Source of the DNA: Holdemania sp. Marseille-P2844
GTDB taxonomy: Bacteria > Bacillota_I > Bacilli_A > Erysipelotrichales > Erysipelotrichaceae
Length of the DNA: 64,000 bases
Direction of reading: 5' to 3'
Assembly: GCF_900120005.1 (NCBI RefSeq)
Contig: NZ_LT635451.1
Coordinates: forward strand, 1 to 64,000
Part shown: positions 24,807 through 33,160 of the stretch, piece after piece
Position numbering within the stretch: position 1 is the stretch's first letter
Layout of the letters: the number at the start of each line of letters is the position of its first letter
Notes under the pieces: model-generated
What the model was told of the DNA's origin: nothing
The model's input: only the letters and a program-made list of their open reading frames with translations
Database searches by the model: none
Position numbers and translations under genes: made by a program

Positions 24807-25967
24807 TTAACTGCGGAGACGATCTTCGAGAGCTTTCAATTTTAGTTCTTCATTCGATCTGGCATAATCTATCGTCATTCCGGCATTGTTGTGTCCCATT
24901 AATTCCATAACAGTCCTTGGATCAACCCCTTCCGTGATCAGATCTGTACTGAACTGGTGTCGAAGTTGATACATATTAAAATTTATGCCAAGCATCCGGG
25001 ATGCATATCTCACTTTATTCGTTACCTTGTCAATATCGAATAGGGTACCGTCAAATTTCGCAAATAGAAATTCTGAGTCCTGGTAAGCCAATAAATCATT
25101 AAGAATTGGAATTAAGTCTGAAACAATAGGAATTATCCGCGTTGACAATTCTGTTTTTGTTGCGCGCAGGACATTGTACTCGGTGGCAGAAGAACCAATT
25201 TCTTTATTCACACTAATGGTTCTTTCCTTGATAGAAATATCTTGGCGAGTCAAAGCGAAACATTCGCACGGCCGCATACCTGTATAGTATAACATAAACA
25301 AGGCATAAATCATAATTTCTGTTTCAAATTTATCTTTATCACTGTTACGGGTGCATTCTCTCATTTTGTCCATTATTTTTATGAGTGTATCATAATCAGT
25401 CTTGTTGTTTTTCTTTTTTACTTTTAACGCCAGACTTTTTGGTTTAATGACTTCTTCCATCAAATTGATGCTGATGTACTTCTTCATGCGTGCTGTGCGG
25501 AAGAGATATTGCCAGCAGGTATAAACTCTATCAATCGTCGTATTTGTGCAGTCCTCAATCAAAGAGTTCAGGTTCAACTGGACTTGGTAAGATGTGATTT
25601 TAGCTATATCCGTATGTCCGAGCGTCGGTTTAATATACTTGTCATAAACCTGTTTACGTTTTCTTATTGTTTCTTTTCGCCGGGGGAAAAGAATTACAGA
25701 ATCGTCGTAAACTTTGTCTAAAGGAATTGGCTTTACTTTTTTAATTCCAACCGTGGCAATTTGCTTCAGCATTTCATTTCTGTGATCGACAGCGGCAGTA
25801 AATGCTAATTTTGCAGAGCCGTAGTCTTTCTCACTAAACGATTCGTTATAAGTTTCCCAGTTTTCATATTCGTTTTTATACTGAATATTGACTTGGAATG
25901 TCCATAACTTTGTTCTATCAGAATAGCGTTGACGAATGTGTTTTTCAGCTTTGAATTTGTTTGCCAT
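24807..25967 (-). CDS. int: Tyrosine-family prophage integrase
   Basis: This 386-residue site-specific recombinase has an N-terminal arm-binding-type region and a core-binding domain, followed by a catalytic domain. The catalytic residues are the Arg in 'YYTGMRPCECFAL', the 'YQLRHQFSTDL' box (H-x-x-R variant) and the nucleophile Tyr in 'MGHNNAGMTIDYAR'. It catalyses integration and excision of the prophage. GAGAGGAGC precedes the ATG. It is oriented toward the degV side, as expected for a left-end integrase. Confidence 0.95.
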   Translation of the reverse strand: MANKFKAEKHIRQRYSDRTKLWTFQVNIQYKNEYENWETYNESFSEKDYGSAKLAFTAAVDHRNEMLKQIATVGIKKVKPIPLDKVYDDSVILFPRRKETIRKRKQVYDKYIKPTLGHTDIAKITSYQVQLNLNSLIEDCTNTTIDRVYTCWQYLFRTARMKKYISINLMEEVIKPKSLALKVKKKNNKTDYDTLIKIMDKMRECTRNSDKDKFETEIMIYALFMLYYTGMRPCECFALTRQDISIKERTISVNKEIGSSATEYNVLRATKTELSTRIIPIVSDLIPILNDLLAYQDSEFLFAKFDGTLFDIDKVTNKVRYASRMLGINFNMYQLRHQFSTDLITEGVDPRTVMELMGHNNAGMTIDYARSNEELKLKALEDRLRS

Positions 25968-25995
25968 ACTGGCGCTCCTCTCATATTTATGATAA

Positions 25996-26106
25996 AATCA
26001 GAGCATAGAAAAAGTATTGTCTGGCGGACAATTTTTCTATGCTTGGATCCTTGTTGGTAGCTCGGATCCATTTCCCGGCCGTTGGTAGCGGCTGGGCTTT
26101 TTTATT
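25996..26106 (+). ncRNA. Three consecutive hairpins between integrase and lipoprotein genes
   Basis: The hairpins are: GCATAGAAAAA...TTTTTCTATGC with an inner TTGTC/GACAA stem (26003-26042); GGATCC/GGATCC (26047-26070); and CCCGGCCG-ttggtag-CGGCTGGG (26074-26096) followed on plus by a CTTTTTTTATTTTATTC tract. The last two share the loop sequence GTTGGTAG. On plus this looks like a short RNA with a terminator; on minus the first hairpin lies upstream of integrase. Either a small RNA or a terminator cluster is possible. Confidence 0.35.
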
Positions 26107-26829
26107 TTATTCTTCTGGCGTCCAAAAACGTGAAAGTTCTTCTTCGGAGCAATAGCAGCCTGTAAATTCAGCTTCTATTCCCCATCCATCATAAGTGCAA
26201 GTAAATGTTAACTGATCACCTTTTCGCATATTTCTAAAAGCAACATGATCTCCATCAAAGGCACAGTTAAATAGAACATTACCTTGTTTGAATGTTATAA
26301 GGGGATTACCTTTAAACAGCGTCGAACTTATTTCTTCGATATTTGCTGTGATTAAAAAGTTTTTACCACCATAGAGGTCACTTCCGTTTAGCTCGTTTTC
26401 GACCATAGCATTTTGTATTTCTGTGATGATTGTTGTTGGTCGATCGTCAATAACTCTATTTTTTTCCGCTTCTGCTTCGAGCTTATTTTTTTCTTCTTCT
26501 GAAAGCACAACATTTACAACCATTTCGTTGCTTACTACGCCACTGTACTTATCAGAACAAGTGACAACCGCAGAACCGACATCAATGCCTTTTACATAAT
26601 AACTAAGTATTCCTGACGTTTTTCCAATGTTTTCATCACTGATTTTACAACTAATACTTTTTTTATCAGGATCGCTTGGAGTAATGTAAACATTGAATTC
26701 AGTTTTCTCTCCCTTTATTACCGTTAATGATGCCGGTGTTATAGCTATTTTTTCAACCATTGAGGATTTACATCCTGACGCTAATAATAAGAGCGAGACA
26801 GCAAAAATGGTCTTACCCATAACTTTCAT
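26107..26829 (-). CDS. Prophage lipoprotein with Ig-like and OB-fold-like domains
   Basis: This 240-residue exported lipoprotein has a signal peptide with lipobox 'LLLLASGC' (Cys about residue 20). A bacterial Ig-like segment (about 28-108: 'SLTVIKGEKTEFNVYITPSD') is followed by a charged helix. The C-terminal half (about 130-225) resembles the tRNA_anti-like OB-fold of surface lipoproteins ('ALVE...GKNFLITANIEEIS', 'FRNMRKGDQLTFTCTYDG'). It is co-directional with the repressor, so it should be expressed in lysogeny. A role at the cell surface, such as superinfection exclusion, is plausible but unproven. Confidence 0.75.
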   Translation of the reverse strand: MKVMGKTIFAVSLLLLASGCKSSMVEKIAITPASLTVIKGEKTEFNVYITPSDPDKKSISCKISDENIGKTSGILSYYVKGIDVGSAVVTCSDKYSGVVSNEMVVNVVLSEEEKNKLEAEAEKNRVIDDRPTTIITEIQNAMVENELNGSDLYGGKNFLITANIEEISSTLFKGNPLITFKQGNVLFNCAFDGDHVAFRNMRKGDQLTFTCTYDGWGIEAEFTGCYCSEEELSRFWTPEE

Positions 26830-26830
26830 A

Positions 26831-27142
26831 TTAATCCCCTATAATAAGGCAAAGATCTTCGCCTTCCCTTTCAAATACTTTCAATTTTTTTATAATTTCG
26901 TGAACTTCTTCCTCGCATTGATCTACGGAAGAAGCTCCTGCTGGTTTGTAGAAATGGTTTTCCATAATATGAATAATTTCATGGATTGTAGTTTTTCTCT
27001 GTTGCTGATAACCTAAACGGCCATTAACAAATACATGGTATTCATCTCCGTCATAATAGCAGAATCCTCTCCCTGCACAGGTCAAACTGTAATCGATTTT
27101 TATCCTGATATTGTGTAAGTCACAATATTCTTCAAAGGTCAT
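26831..27142 (-). CDS. ImmA/IrrE-family metallopeptidase
   Basis: This 103-residue small zinc peptidase has the HExxH motif in 'TTIHEIIHIMENHF' (about residue 52). ImmA-type enzymes cleave the adjacent phage or ICE repressor after DNA damage to start induction. Its ATG sits directly against the stop of the repressor gene upstream on minus. The protein is shorter than average ImmA, but the catalytic motif is intact. Confidence 0.85.
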   Translation of the reverse strand: MTFEEYCDLHNIRIKIDYSLTCAGRGFCYYDGDEYHVFVNGRLGYQQQRKTTIHEIIHIMENHFYKPAGASSVDQCEEEVHEIIKKLKVFEREGEDLCLIIGD

Positions 27143-27544
27143 TTATTTTAGACCTTTTTCTTTTCTTATTCCGTCGATCAGGATAAGGACCGGTTTCAGA
27201 TCTTCTACGGTAAGATCTCTGCATTTATCAAAAAGGATTCTAACGTTATCGTTTTCGGTTATGTGCCTGTAAGTTTCAAGCAGATCAGGATTGTCGCGGA
27301 AGTATGCATACACTTCCTCCTTTTTGAATCCATATTGGTCAAGGGTATCATCCTCCTCTTTACCCATTAAATAATCAACAGATACACCGAGGTAATCTGC
27401 GATCTTCGATAATTTGTCATACTTCGGCTGTGATTTGCCTTTTTTCCATTCAGAAAAGACTGCTGCATTTATGCCAGTTTCTTTAGCCAAACGGTAAAAA
27501 GTAAGACCCTTTTTCTTTAATAGATCCTCAAGAATTTCGTACAT
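27143..27544 (-). CDS. Prophage CI-like repressor (XRE HTH)
   Basis: This 133-residue protein has an N-terminal Cro/CI helix-turn-helix (residues 5-60: 'LTFYRLAKETGINAAVFSEWKKG' with 'KLSKIADYLGVSVDYLMG') and a helical C-terminus. No serine-protease dimerisation domain is present, consistent with inactivation by the neighbouring ImmA-like protease. It faces the Cro-like gene across an operator region and shares near-identical recognition-helix context with it. Confidence 0.9.
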   Translation of the reverse strand: MYEILEDLLKKKGLTFYRLAKETGINAAVFSEWKKGKSQPKYDKLSKIADYLGVSVDYLMGKEEDDTLDQYGFKKEEVYAYFRDNPDLLETYRHITENDNVRILFDKCRDLTVEDLKPVLILIDGIRKEKGLK

Positions 27545-27554
27545 TAGATCACTC

Positions 27555-27641
27555 CTAAACTGTTTAGAAAAACAAAATTAAAAAATCTGATTGACATTTA
27601 GAATAATCTAATGTAATATTTAGACAGTTAGAAAATTCTAA
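27555..27641. promoter_or_regulatory. Lysogeny switch: operators and PR-type promoter
   Basis: Three related palindromes lie between repressor and Cro-like gene: CTAAACTGTTTAG (27555-27567), TTAGAATAATCTAA (27598-27611) and TTAGAAAATTCTAA (27628-27641). The plus-strand promoter TTGACA (27591-27596), 17 bp, TAATAT (27614-27619) has the second operator exactly in its spacer and the third just downstream, so repressor binding would block it. A looser copy is CCTAAATATCAAGAATTTCC near 27696-27715. This is the probable immunity control region. Confidence 0.75.
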
Positions 27642-27744
27642 ATAAAAGGTGTGCTGATATATTTGATTTGACACTTTAAATATACCATCGAAAATCCTAA
27701 ATATCAAGAATTTCCTAACTATTAAATAAGAAAGAGGTGATATT

Positions 27745-27930
27745 TTGTACAACAAGTTTGCTCAACTTCTCGAAGAAAGAGGTATTACTGCCTATCGAGT
27801 TGCCAAAGAAACAGGATTAAATTCTACCGTATTTACTGATTGGAAAAACGGTAAATCAAAGCCCAAAGTCGATAAGCTGAAAATCTTAGCCGATTACTTC
27901 GGCGTCCCGATTGATTACTTTTTGGAGTGA
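27745..27930 (+). CDS. Cro-like XRE regulator
   Basis: This 61-residue protein is one Cro/CI-type helix-turn-helix ('ITAYRVAKETGLNSTVFTDWKNG'). It starts at TTG 27745 after AAAGAGGTGA. Its recognition region closely resembles that of the divergent repressor, as expected if both bind the same TTAGAA-type operators. It is the first gene of the early operon. Confidence 0.85.
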   Translation: MYNKFAQLLEERGITAYRVAKETGLNSTVFTDWKNGKSKPKVDKLKILADYFGVPIDYFLE

Positions 27931-27938
27931 GGTGATGT

Positions 27939-28142
27939 ATGCACGAAATCGGGTTTGTTTTATCGCTGATTAGATGCTTTCTTCTAATGGCTCTCATTGT
28001 GTGCTTATTCATGATGGTGCATAAAAGAACCGGATTAACAGACCGGCTCTCTGAACTAGAAGTCAAAGTAAGCTGTCTCTACAAAATGCTGGTCATCTAC
28101 TTGATCGGCATTATCCTAGAAATTTTGATTCAAGTTTTTTAA
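27939..28142 (+). CDS. Small two-helix membrane protein (unknown)
   Basis: This 67-residue protein has hydrophobic stretches at residues 4-25 and 48-65, linked by a charged 'HKRTGLTDRLSELEVK' segment. GAGGTGATGT precedes ATG 27939. No family recognised. Its place in the early operon beside cro is common for small phage membrane proteins. Confidence 0.6.
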   Translation: MHEIGFVLSLIRCFLLMALIVCLFMMVHKRTGLTDRLSELEVKVSCLYKMLVIYLIGIILEILIQVF

Positions 28143-28159
28143 GGAAGCGAGGTGAAAGA

Positions 28160-28420
28160 GTGAACCAACGTCTTGCTTACACTGCTGAGGAAGCTGCTGA
28201 AGTGTTGGGGGTGACTTACGATAAATTTTGCTTTTGGGTAAGGCAAGGTCTTATCACAGGAATTAAAGTAGGAACAGGAAGCATCTATGCAGAAAACGAA
28301 CTTCAACGCTTTCTTGATGAAAACAAAGGTAAGTGCTTATCCAGTTCAGATCATTGCAAGATCGCAATGATACAGCAAAATAAAGGGCTCCCCGGTGGCA
28401 CCCGGAAAGCCCAAAGATGA
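28160..28420 (+). CDS. MerR-like HTH / excisionase-type DNA-binding protein
   Basis: This 86-residue protein starts at GTG 28160. Residues 5-55 fit the helix_turn_helix excisionase fold ('YTAEEAAEVLGVTYDKFCFWVRQGLITGIKVG'). It could be the Xis that directs the integrase or an early regulator. A GGGCTCCCCGG... hairpin and a terminator overlap its 3' end. Confidence 0.65.
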   Translation: MNQRLAYTAEEAAEVLGVTYDKFCFWVRQGLITGIKVGTGSIYAENELQRFLDENKGKCLSSSDHCKIAMIQQNKGLPGGTRKAQR

Positions 28421-28450
28421 ATCCCATTGCAAAAGATTCATCTCTATTTT
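28416..28450 (+). terminator. Terminator after excisionase-like gene
   Basis: GATGAATC (28416-28423) pairs with GATTCATC (28435-28442) and runs into TCTATTTTATC. It would separate the immunity genes from the next gene. Confidence 0.6.
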
Positions 28451-28489
28451 ATCACAAGCGCTTGAGCTTGTGAAGGAAGGGAGAATTAA

Positions 28490-29041
28490 ATGAAAAAGTA
28501 TCGGCTTAGACGCCCGGCCCTAGTAGTCCTCACAGCCGCAATCACTGCCGGGGTGACGCTCAACCTGCCGGCCGCGGAGGCTGAGACACCTGCACCGCAG
28601 ACGGTGACCGTGATCGATCTCTACCAGCCCGATACGCCGCCGGCTTACACTGCTGACATGGATATCAGCTGGCATGAGTGGCAGCCAACTGGTAAGGCTT
28701 CCGGGGTTGTCCCGGTAGCATTGCTGGAGCTGGCAGAGGAGTACCAGATCAGTCCGGTTTATGCGACAGCGGTGTTTGTCCTTGAGACCGGCTGGGGCAG
28801 CTCGTCGGCATGGCTGACCAAGCATAATCCGGCCGGCATCCGGTGCGGATTCAGGTATTGCAAATATGACACGGCCACAGAGGGCCTCAGACGCATGTTT
28901 GAGATCATGCAAGATTATTACAGCAACGGCCTAACCACAGTGGATCAGCAACGTTCCTTGTGGTCAGAGGCCGAGGATACAGATTTAATTGTCCAGCTCA
29001 TGTGTCAGCTGGCAGGAGGAGAACAAAATGGAATTCAATAA
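28490..29041 (+). CDS. Secreted glucosaminidase-like (cell-wall hydrolase) protein
   Basis: This 183-residue protein has a signal peptide ('RRPALVVLTAAITAGVTLNLPAAEAE', cleavage near residue 31). Its domain at about 75-150 has the FlgJ/LytG-type glucosaminidase pattern: 'ELAEEYQISPVYATAVFVLETGWGSSSAWLTKHNPAGI' with a likely catalytic Glu in 'LETGWG'. It would act on peptidoglycan outside the cell. Base composition is clearly more GC-rich than its AT-rich neighbours, so it looks like a recent acquisition. AAGGAAGGGAG precedes the ATG. It is not in a lysis cassette. Confidence 0.7.
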   Translation: MKKYRLRRPALVVLTAAITAGVTLNLPAAEAETPAPQTVTVIDLYQPDTPPAYTADMDISWHEWQPTGKASGVVPVALLELAEEYQISPVYATAVFVLETGWGSSSAWLTKHNPAGIRCGFRYCKYDTATEGLRRMFEIMQDYYSNGLTTVDQQRSLWSEAEDTDLIVQLMCQLAGGEQNGIQ

Positions 29042-29306
29042 ACCAACAATCCACATGGAGCTTGATGGATGCAAGGTTAAAGGATATATGACCGGGCAAA
29101 AGCTGGATTTGTTTATTATGATGGCTGCCGTCGCTGATTTTGCGAGACAAGAGTTAACTGAGGATGAAATTATAAACGCTGTTTCATCCGGATTGGCAAA
29201 AGCACACGATGAAAAATGTCGAACATGTGAATGCAGTGACGATGAATCCTTTAAGAATTTAGCGGAGGTACTAATTAAAGAGGTATTCGGCAATGACAAG
29301 AGTTGA
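29028..29306 (+). CDS. Phage protein of unknown function
   Basis: This 92-residue protein starts at 29028 after GGAGGAG, overlapping the preceding gene by 14 bases. It has a small beta region, a central helix pair ('KLDLFIMMAAVADFARQEL') and a 'CRTCEC' cluster that might bind a metal. No family recognised. First of the recombination-operon genes. Confidence 0.65.
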   Translation: MEFNKPTIHMELDGCKVKGYMTGQKLDLFIMMAAVADFARQELTEDEIINAVSSGLAKAHDEKCRTCECSDDESFKNLAEVLIKEVFGNDKS

Positions 29307-29574
29307 AGATCAGCTTTGGCGACAGGAGCAAAATTTCCATTACAGCGCCGGCTGTCAAATGCAATCGGAATTTGAATTGGCTTACGAATGCGATTGCGGT
29401 CATTCCTGTGAAACTGGTGAAGAACACAAGGTATTCGGGGGAACGATGTGTCCAAATTGTTACTCGAAATTTGTAGAAAACCTTCGTAATGAATGCTCAC
29501 AAATAATTCAGACAAAGTTTGAAAAAGAAGAAATTGAAATTATGTGCGAAGAAGGGATCCTGGGGAATGTCTAG
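29293..29574 (+). CDS. Small Cys-rich phage protein, probable zinc ribbon
   Basis: This 93-residue protein has a putative zinc ribbon formed by 'YECDCGHSCETGEEH' and 'GTMCPNCYSKF' (about residues 35-60). It overlaps both neighbours. Function unknown. Confidence 0.6.
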   Translation: MTRVEDQLWRQEQNFHYSAGCQMQSEFELAYECDCGHSCETGEEHKVFGGTMCPNCYSKFVENLRNECSQIIQTKFEKEEIEIMCEEGILGNV

Positions 29575-30517
29575 GAAAAGAAATTCCAATGTAATTAAGC
29601 TTAAGATCCCAGGAACCAGAGAAGAATGGCTAAAAGACAGAAACAAAGGGATTGGCGGAAGTGATGCAGGTTCTGTGCTTGGACTGAATCCTTGGAAATC
29701 AGCATATACGCTGTGGTGTGAAAAGACAGAAAAAATCACTAATGATACAGATAATGAAGCAATGCGACAAGGACGTGATTTAGAAGAATATGTGGCATAT
29801 CGCTTCGTAGAAGAAACAGGTAAGAAAGTTAGAAAATCTAACTTTAGTTATCAGAGAAAAGATTATCCATTCATGCTGGCCAATGTTGACCGGATAATTG
29901 TTGGAGAAAATGCAATTTTAGAGTGCAAAACTGCATCCGCTTTAACGAAGGTTCAATATAAAAAAGGCGAGATACCAGATAACTATTATGCTCAATGTGT
30001 TCATTACATGGCAACAACAGGTGTTGATCGAGTGTATATAGCAATTCTCGTTCTTGGCAAAGGTTTTTATTGGTATGTTGTCGAACGTGACGAAGAAGCA
30101 ATTAACGCCTTGATATCAGCTGAAAAGACATTCTGGGATTATGTTGTAAATGATGAAGAACCGCCTGTTGATGGATCTGAATCGACATCAAATGCCCTTC
30201 TGCAACGCTACCCGGAAGGATACGGCGCAATAGATTTGTTCGGAAGAGAAGAAATTATCAGTTCGATTAGGGATCTCGAAAATTCGAAGAAAAGTATAGA
30301 AAAACAAATAGATAAGCTTAAAAACGAACTGAAGAAAGATCTTGGTGATCATGAATATGGACAGACCAATAACTTCAAAGTTTGTTGGAAAACAGCAAAG
30401 CAAAATCGAATTGACGCTGAGACGCTGAGGAAGAAATATCCAGATATTTACTCTGAGTGTCAAAAAGAAATTTCGTTCAGAAAATTTGAAATAAAAGAGG
30501 AGGATTATGAACAATGA
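29567..30517 (+). CDS. YqaJ-family viral recombinase (exonuclease)
   Basis: This 316-residue lambda-exonuclease-like nuclease has 'GIGGSDAGSVLGLNPWKSAYTLW' at the N-terminus, 'MRQGRDLEEYVAYRF', and catalytic 'MLANVDRIIVGENAILECKTAS' with the D...ExK signature. A C-terminal coiled coil is near residues 230-270. It resects DNA ends to give a 3' strand for RecT, encoded immediately downstream with overlap. Start chosen at ATG 29567. Confidence 0.9.
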   Translation: MSRKRNSNVIKLKIPGTREEWLKDRNKGIGGSDAGSVLGLNPWKSAYTLWCEKTEKITNDTDNEAMRQGRDLEEYVAYRFVEETGKKVRKSNFSYQRKDYPFMLANVDRIIVGENAILECKTASALTKVQYKKGEIPDNYYAQCVHYMATTGVDRVYIAILVLGKGFYWYVVERDEEAINALISAEKTFWDYVVNDEEPPVDGSESTSNALLQRYPEGYGAIDLFGREEIISSIRDLENSKKSIEKQIDKLKNELKKDLGDHEYGQTNNFKVCWKTAKQNRIDAETLRKKYPDIYSECQKEISFRKFEIKEEDYEQ

Positions 30518-31368
30518 ATGGTCAGACAGTAAACAATAAGGCTACATCTATTACCAAAGCGGCAGAAAGTGCTGTGGAAGGTAAAAAGAAAGGAAACATT
30601 ACATTAAAAGATTATGTTGTTTCCATGCAAGGAGAAATTGCCAAGGCTTTACCTAAAGTAATGACGCCGGAAAGATTTACACGCATTGCGTTATCAGCAA
30701 TTTCTTCCAATAAAAAATTAGCAGAATGCACGCCTCAATCATTCTTGGCCGCCATGATGAATGCAGCTCAACTTGGGCTTGAACCAAACACGCCACTTGG
30801 CCAAGCATACTTAATTCCGTATAAATCAGCTTGTACTTTTCAGTTAGGTTATAAGGGCTTAATTGATCTTGCTTATCGAAGCGGAGAGGTCAAAACGATC
30901 ATGGCTCAAACTGTTTACGAAAATGACGAATTTGATTTCGAGTTCGGCTTAACACCGAAATTACATCATGTTCCTGCAAAATCTAACCGTGGAAATCCGG
31001 TTTGGTTCTACGCTGTATTCAAAACTGTAAATGGCGGTGAAGGCTTCGAAGTTATGAGCGTAGAAGATGTTAAAGCACACGCTAAAAAATATTCAAAATC
31101 TTATAGTGATGGCCCGTGGCAAACAAACTTTGAGGAAATGGCGAAGAAAACGGTACTTAAGAAAGCTCTGAAATATGCGCCTATAAAAACTGAATTTGTT
31201 CGTCAGATTGAAACTGATGAAACTATTAAATCAGATATTTCCGATGATATGACTTTAGTTCCTAACGAGAATGAAATCTATGAAGCGGAAGTTGAAAATG
31301 AATATTCGGTAGATCAAGAAACTGGAGAAGTGAAGGGAAAAGCGGCGGACCAGCCGAGCCTGCTGTAA
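30514..31368 (+). CDS. recT: RecT single-strand annealing protein
   Basis: This 284-residue protein has the RecT core 'ALPKVMTPERFTRIALSAISSNKKLAECTPQSFLAAMMNAAQLGLEPNTPLGQAYLIPY', 'LGYKGLIDLAYRSGEV' and 'MAKKTVLKKALKYAP'. It anneals homologous single strands. Paired with the YqaJ exonuclease (overlap ATGA-type at 30514), it forms a Red-like recombination system. Confidence 0.95.
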   Translation: MNGQTVNNKATSITKAAESAVEGKKKGNITLKDYVVSMQGEIAKALPKVMTPERFTRIALSAISSNKKLAECTPQSFLAAMMNAAQLGLEPNTPLGQAYLIPYKSACTFQLGYKGLIDLAYRSGEVKTIMAQTVYENDEFDFEFGLTPKLHHVPAKSNRGNPVWFYAVFKTVNGGEGFEVMSVEDVKAHAKKYSKSYSDGPWQTNFEEMAKKTVLKKALKYAPIKTEFVRQIETDETIKSDISDDMTLVPNENEIYEAEVENEYSVDQETGEVKGKAADQPSLL

Positions 31369-31383
31369 GAAGGGAGAAAAATA

Positions 31384-31902
31384 ATGATTGTTACAGATAG
31401 AGAAGTGTTAAAAAACAACGGCGCAGAAACCATTCTTTCGGATCCAGAATTGATCGATGGTTTCTGTGATGAACTCGCGACGGTTCTACAGAATATTGAC
31501 GATCCACGAACAAATCCAACAAAGCCAAGAAAAATCATTATTGAGTTTGAAATCTCGGCAACATCTAATAAAGAAACGATTGCGATTTCTGCCAGTACGA
31601 ATTCAAAAATCGTAAAAAAAGAGATTGTTAAAGACAGAATGGATATCACGAGATCGATCGACGATGTTGGACGTCTAATCAAATACAAAATGACTGAGGT
31701 AAAAACTGAAGCGCCTGGACAAGCTGACTTGTTCGGAGGCGAAGAACCTCAATCAAAGGAAATTAACATCATGTTCTCAGAAGCCCCAGACAAGACTTCT
31801 GAGAACGATTTAGACAAAGCCAGCAAAGAACACACAGATGAAGAAAACATCGAAAATTTGGCTGTTTCTGGCGGTGACAATCGCGATGATGAAGATAATT
31901 AG
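31384..31902 (+). CDS. Phage protein of unknown function between RecT and RusA
   Basis: This 172-residue protein has a structured N-terminal part (about 1-105, alternating beta strands such as 'KIIIEFEISATSNKETIAISAS') and a disordered acidic C-terminal tail rich in Glu/Asp/Ser. An acidic tail is often used to contact replication proteins. No family recognised. AGGGAGAAAAA precedes the ATG. Confidence 0.65.
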   Translation: MIVTDREVLKNNGAETILSDPELIDGFCDELATVLQNIDDPRTNPTKPRKIIIEFEISATSNKETIAISASTNSKIVKKEIVKDRMDITRSIDDVGRLIKYKMTEVKTEAPGQADLFGGEEPQSKEINIMFSEAPDKTSENDLDKASKEHTDEENIENLAVSGGDNRDDEDN

Positions 31903-32302
31903 CTTCGTTGTTCCCGGCGAACCGAAAGCAAAGGCGAGACCCAGAGTTACACGCTCTGGGATCGCCTACACTCCTAAAGATACGATTAATTATGAGAATT
32001 TGGTAAGGCTGTCATTCCAAACGGCATACCCGTATCACACGCCAGTGCAAGGTAAGGTTAAAGCGGAAATTATCGCTTATTTCAGTATCCCTAAATCAGC
32101 ATCTAAACGTAAAATGGCATCGATGGTTTTAGGCGAGATCAGTCCGATGAAGAAACCAGATCTCGATAATATCGCAAAAATCATTCTTGATAGTCTGAAT
32201 CAAATCGCATTTAAAGACGATAGTCAGGTAACCAGCTTGAGGGTGGAGAAAGTCTATTCGGAAAGGCCTTGTGTTGAGGTTCGCTTGGTGATGGAGGAGT
32301 GA
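31889..32302 (+). CDS. RusA-family Holliday junction resolvase
   Basis: This 137-residue protein starts 'MKIISFVVPGEPKAKARPRV' and has the metal-binding aspartates in 'MKKPDLDNIAKIILDSLNQIAFKDDSQV'. It cuts Holliday junctions made during phage recombination. Two adjacent ATG codons (31886, 31889) are possible starts. It overlaps the end of the preceding gene. Confidence 0.9.
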   Translation: MKIISFVVPGEPKAKARPRVTRSGIAYTPKDTINYENLVRLSFQTAYPYHTPVQGKVKAEIIAYFSIPKSASKRKMASMVLGEISPMKKPDLDNIAKIILDSLNQIAFKDDSQVTSLRVEKVYSERPCVEVRLVMEE

Positions 32303-32321
32303 CAATTAGGAGGTAATAGGT

Positions 32322-33158
32322 GTGGCTGGATACATTAAAATACATCGCAAATTAAAGGAGTGGGAATGGTACGGTGACACCAACACAATGCGCGTTTTTC
32401 TCCACCTTCTGTTGTCTGCAAATTGGAAAGAAACGAGGTTCAAAAACGAGAAAATTGGTCGAGGAGAATGCGTCACAAGTTTAGCAAACTTATCTAATGA
32501 CTTAGGTTTAACGCAATCGCAGATTAGAACAGCGTTAAATCACATGGAAATGACAAACACAATCACAAACCGACGATTCTCAAATTACCGCATTATAAAG
32601 GTAGAAAACTTCGATCTGTATCAAGCGAATGACATACCTGAAGACAGACCTTTATCAAAAGATTCAGCAGACTTATCAACGGATGTTCAACAGACTTGTG
32701 ACGAAAGTTTAGCGACTGCTTTAGCAACATCAAAAGAATATAAGAATTTAAGAAGTAAAGAAGTAAAGAAAGAAGAAGTAAAAACATATAGGTCGCTTGT
32801 CGATGAATACACGCCTGATCTCACTCTAAGAAAAGCCCTTGACGATTTTGTCGGAATGAGGAAAGTCATGAAGGGCTTTACCGTCAGGGCGTTGGAGCTT
32901 GCGCTTAAAAATCTGGACAAGCTGGCTCAAGACGATCAGACAAAAATAATGATCGTTAATCAGACTATTGAGCGTGGATGGAAAACATTTTACCCACTTA
33001 AGCAGAAAAGCACTTATACATCACATCGGCAGGACGTGCTACCGGATTACTACCAACAGATGAAATCCGGATCGGAAAAAGAAACCGCAGAAGAAACGGA
33101 TTTTGATCGTAAAGAATTCGAGGAAATCCGCCGCAAGTTAAAAGAACAGGAGAAGTAG
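32322..33158 (+). CDS. DnaD-like phage replication initiation protein
   Basis: This 278-residue protein starts at GTG 32322 after AGGAGG. It has an N-terminal winged-helix domain ('GYIKIHRKLKEWEWYGDTNTMRVFLHLLLSANW') and a linker rich in Lys/Glu. A C-terminal DnaD/DnaB-like helical domain at about 180-230 ('TPDLTLRKALDDFVGMRKVMK...TIERGWKTFYPL') is followed by a basic/acidic tail. It probably recruits the host replisome to phage DNA. No DnaC-type loader gene follows. Confidence 0.75.
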   Translation: MAGYIKIHRKLKEWEWYGDTNTMRVFLHLLLSANWKETRFKNEKIGRGECVTSLANLSNDLGLTQSQIRTALNHMEMTNTITNRRFSNYRIIKVENFDLYQANDIPEDRPLSKDSADLSTDVQQTCDESLATALATSKEYKNLRSKEVKKEEVKTYRSLVDEYTPDLTLRKALDDFVGMRKVMKGFTVRALELALKNLDKLAQDDQTKIMIVNQTIERGWKTFYPLKQKSTYTSHRQDVLPDYYQQMKSGSEKETAEETDFDRKEFEEIRRKLKEQEK

Positions 33159-33160
33159 AG

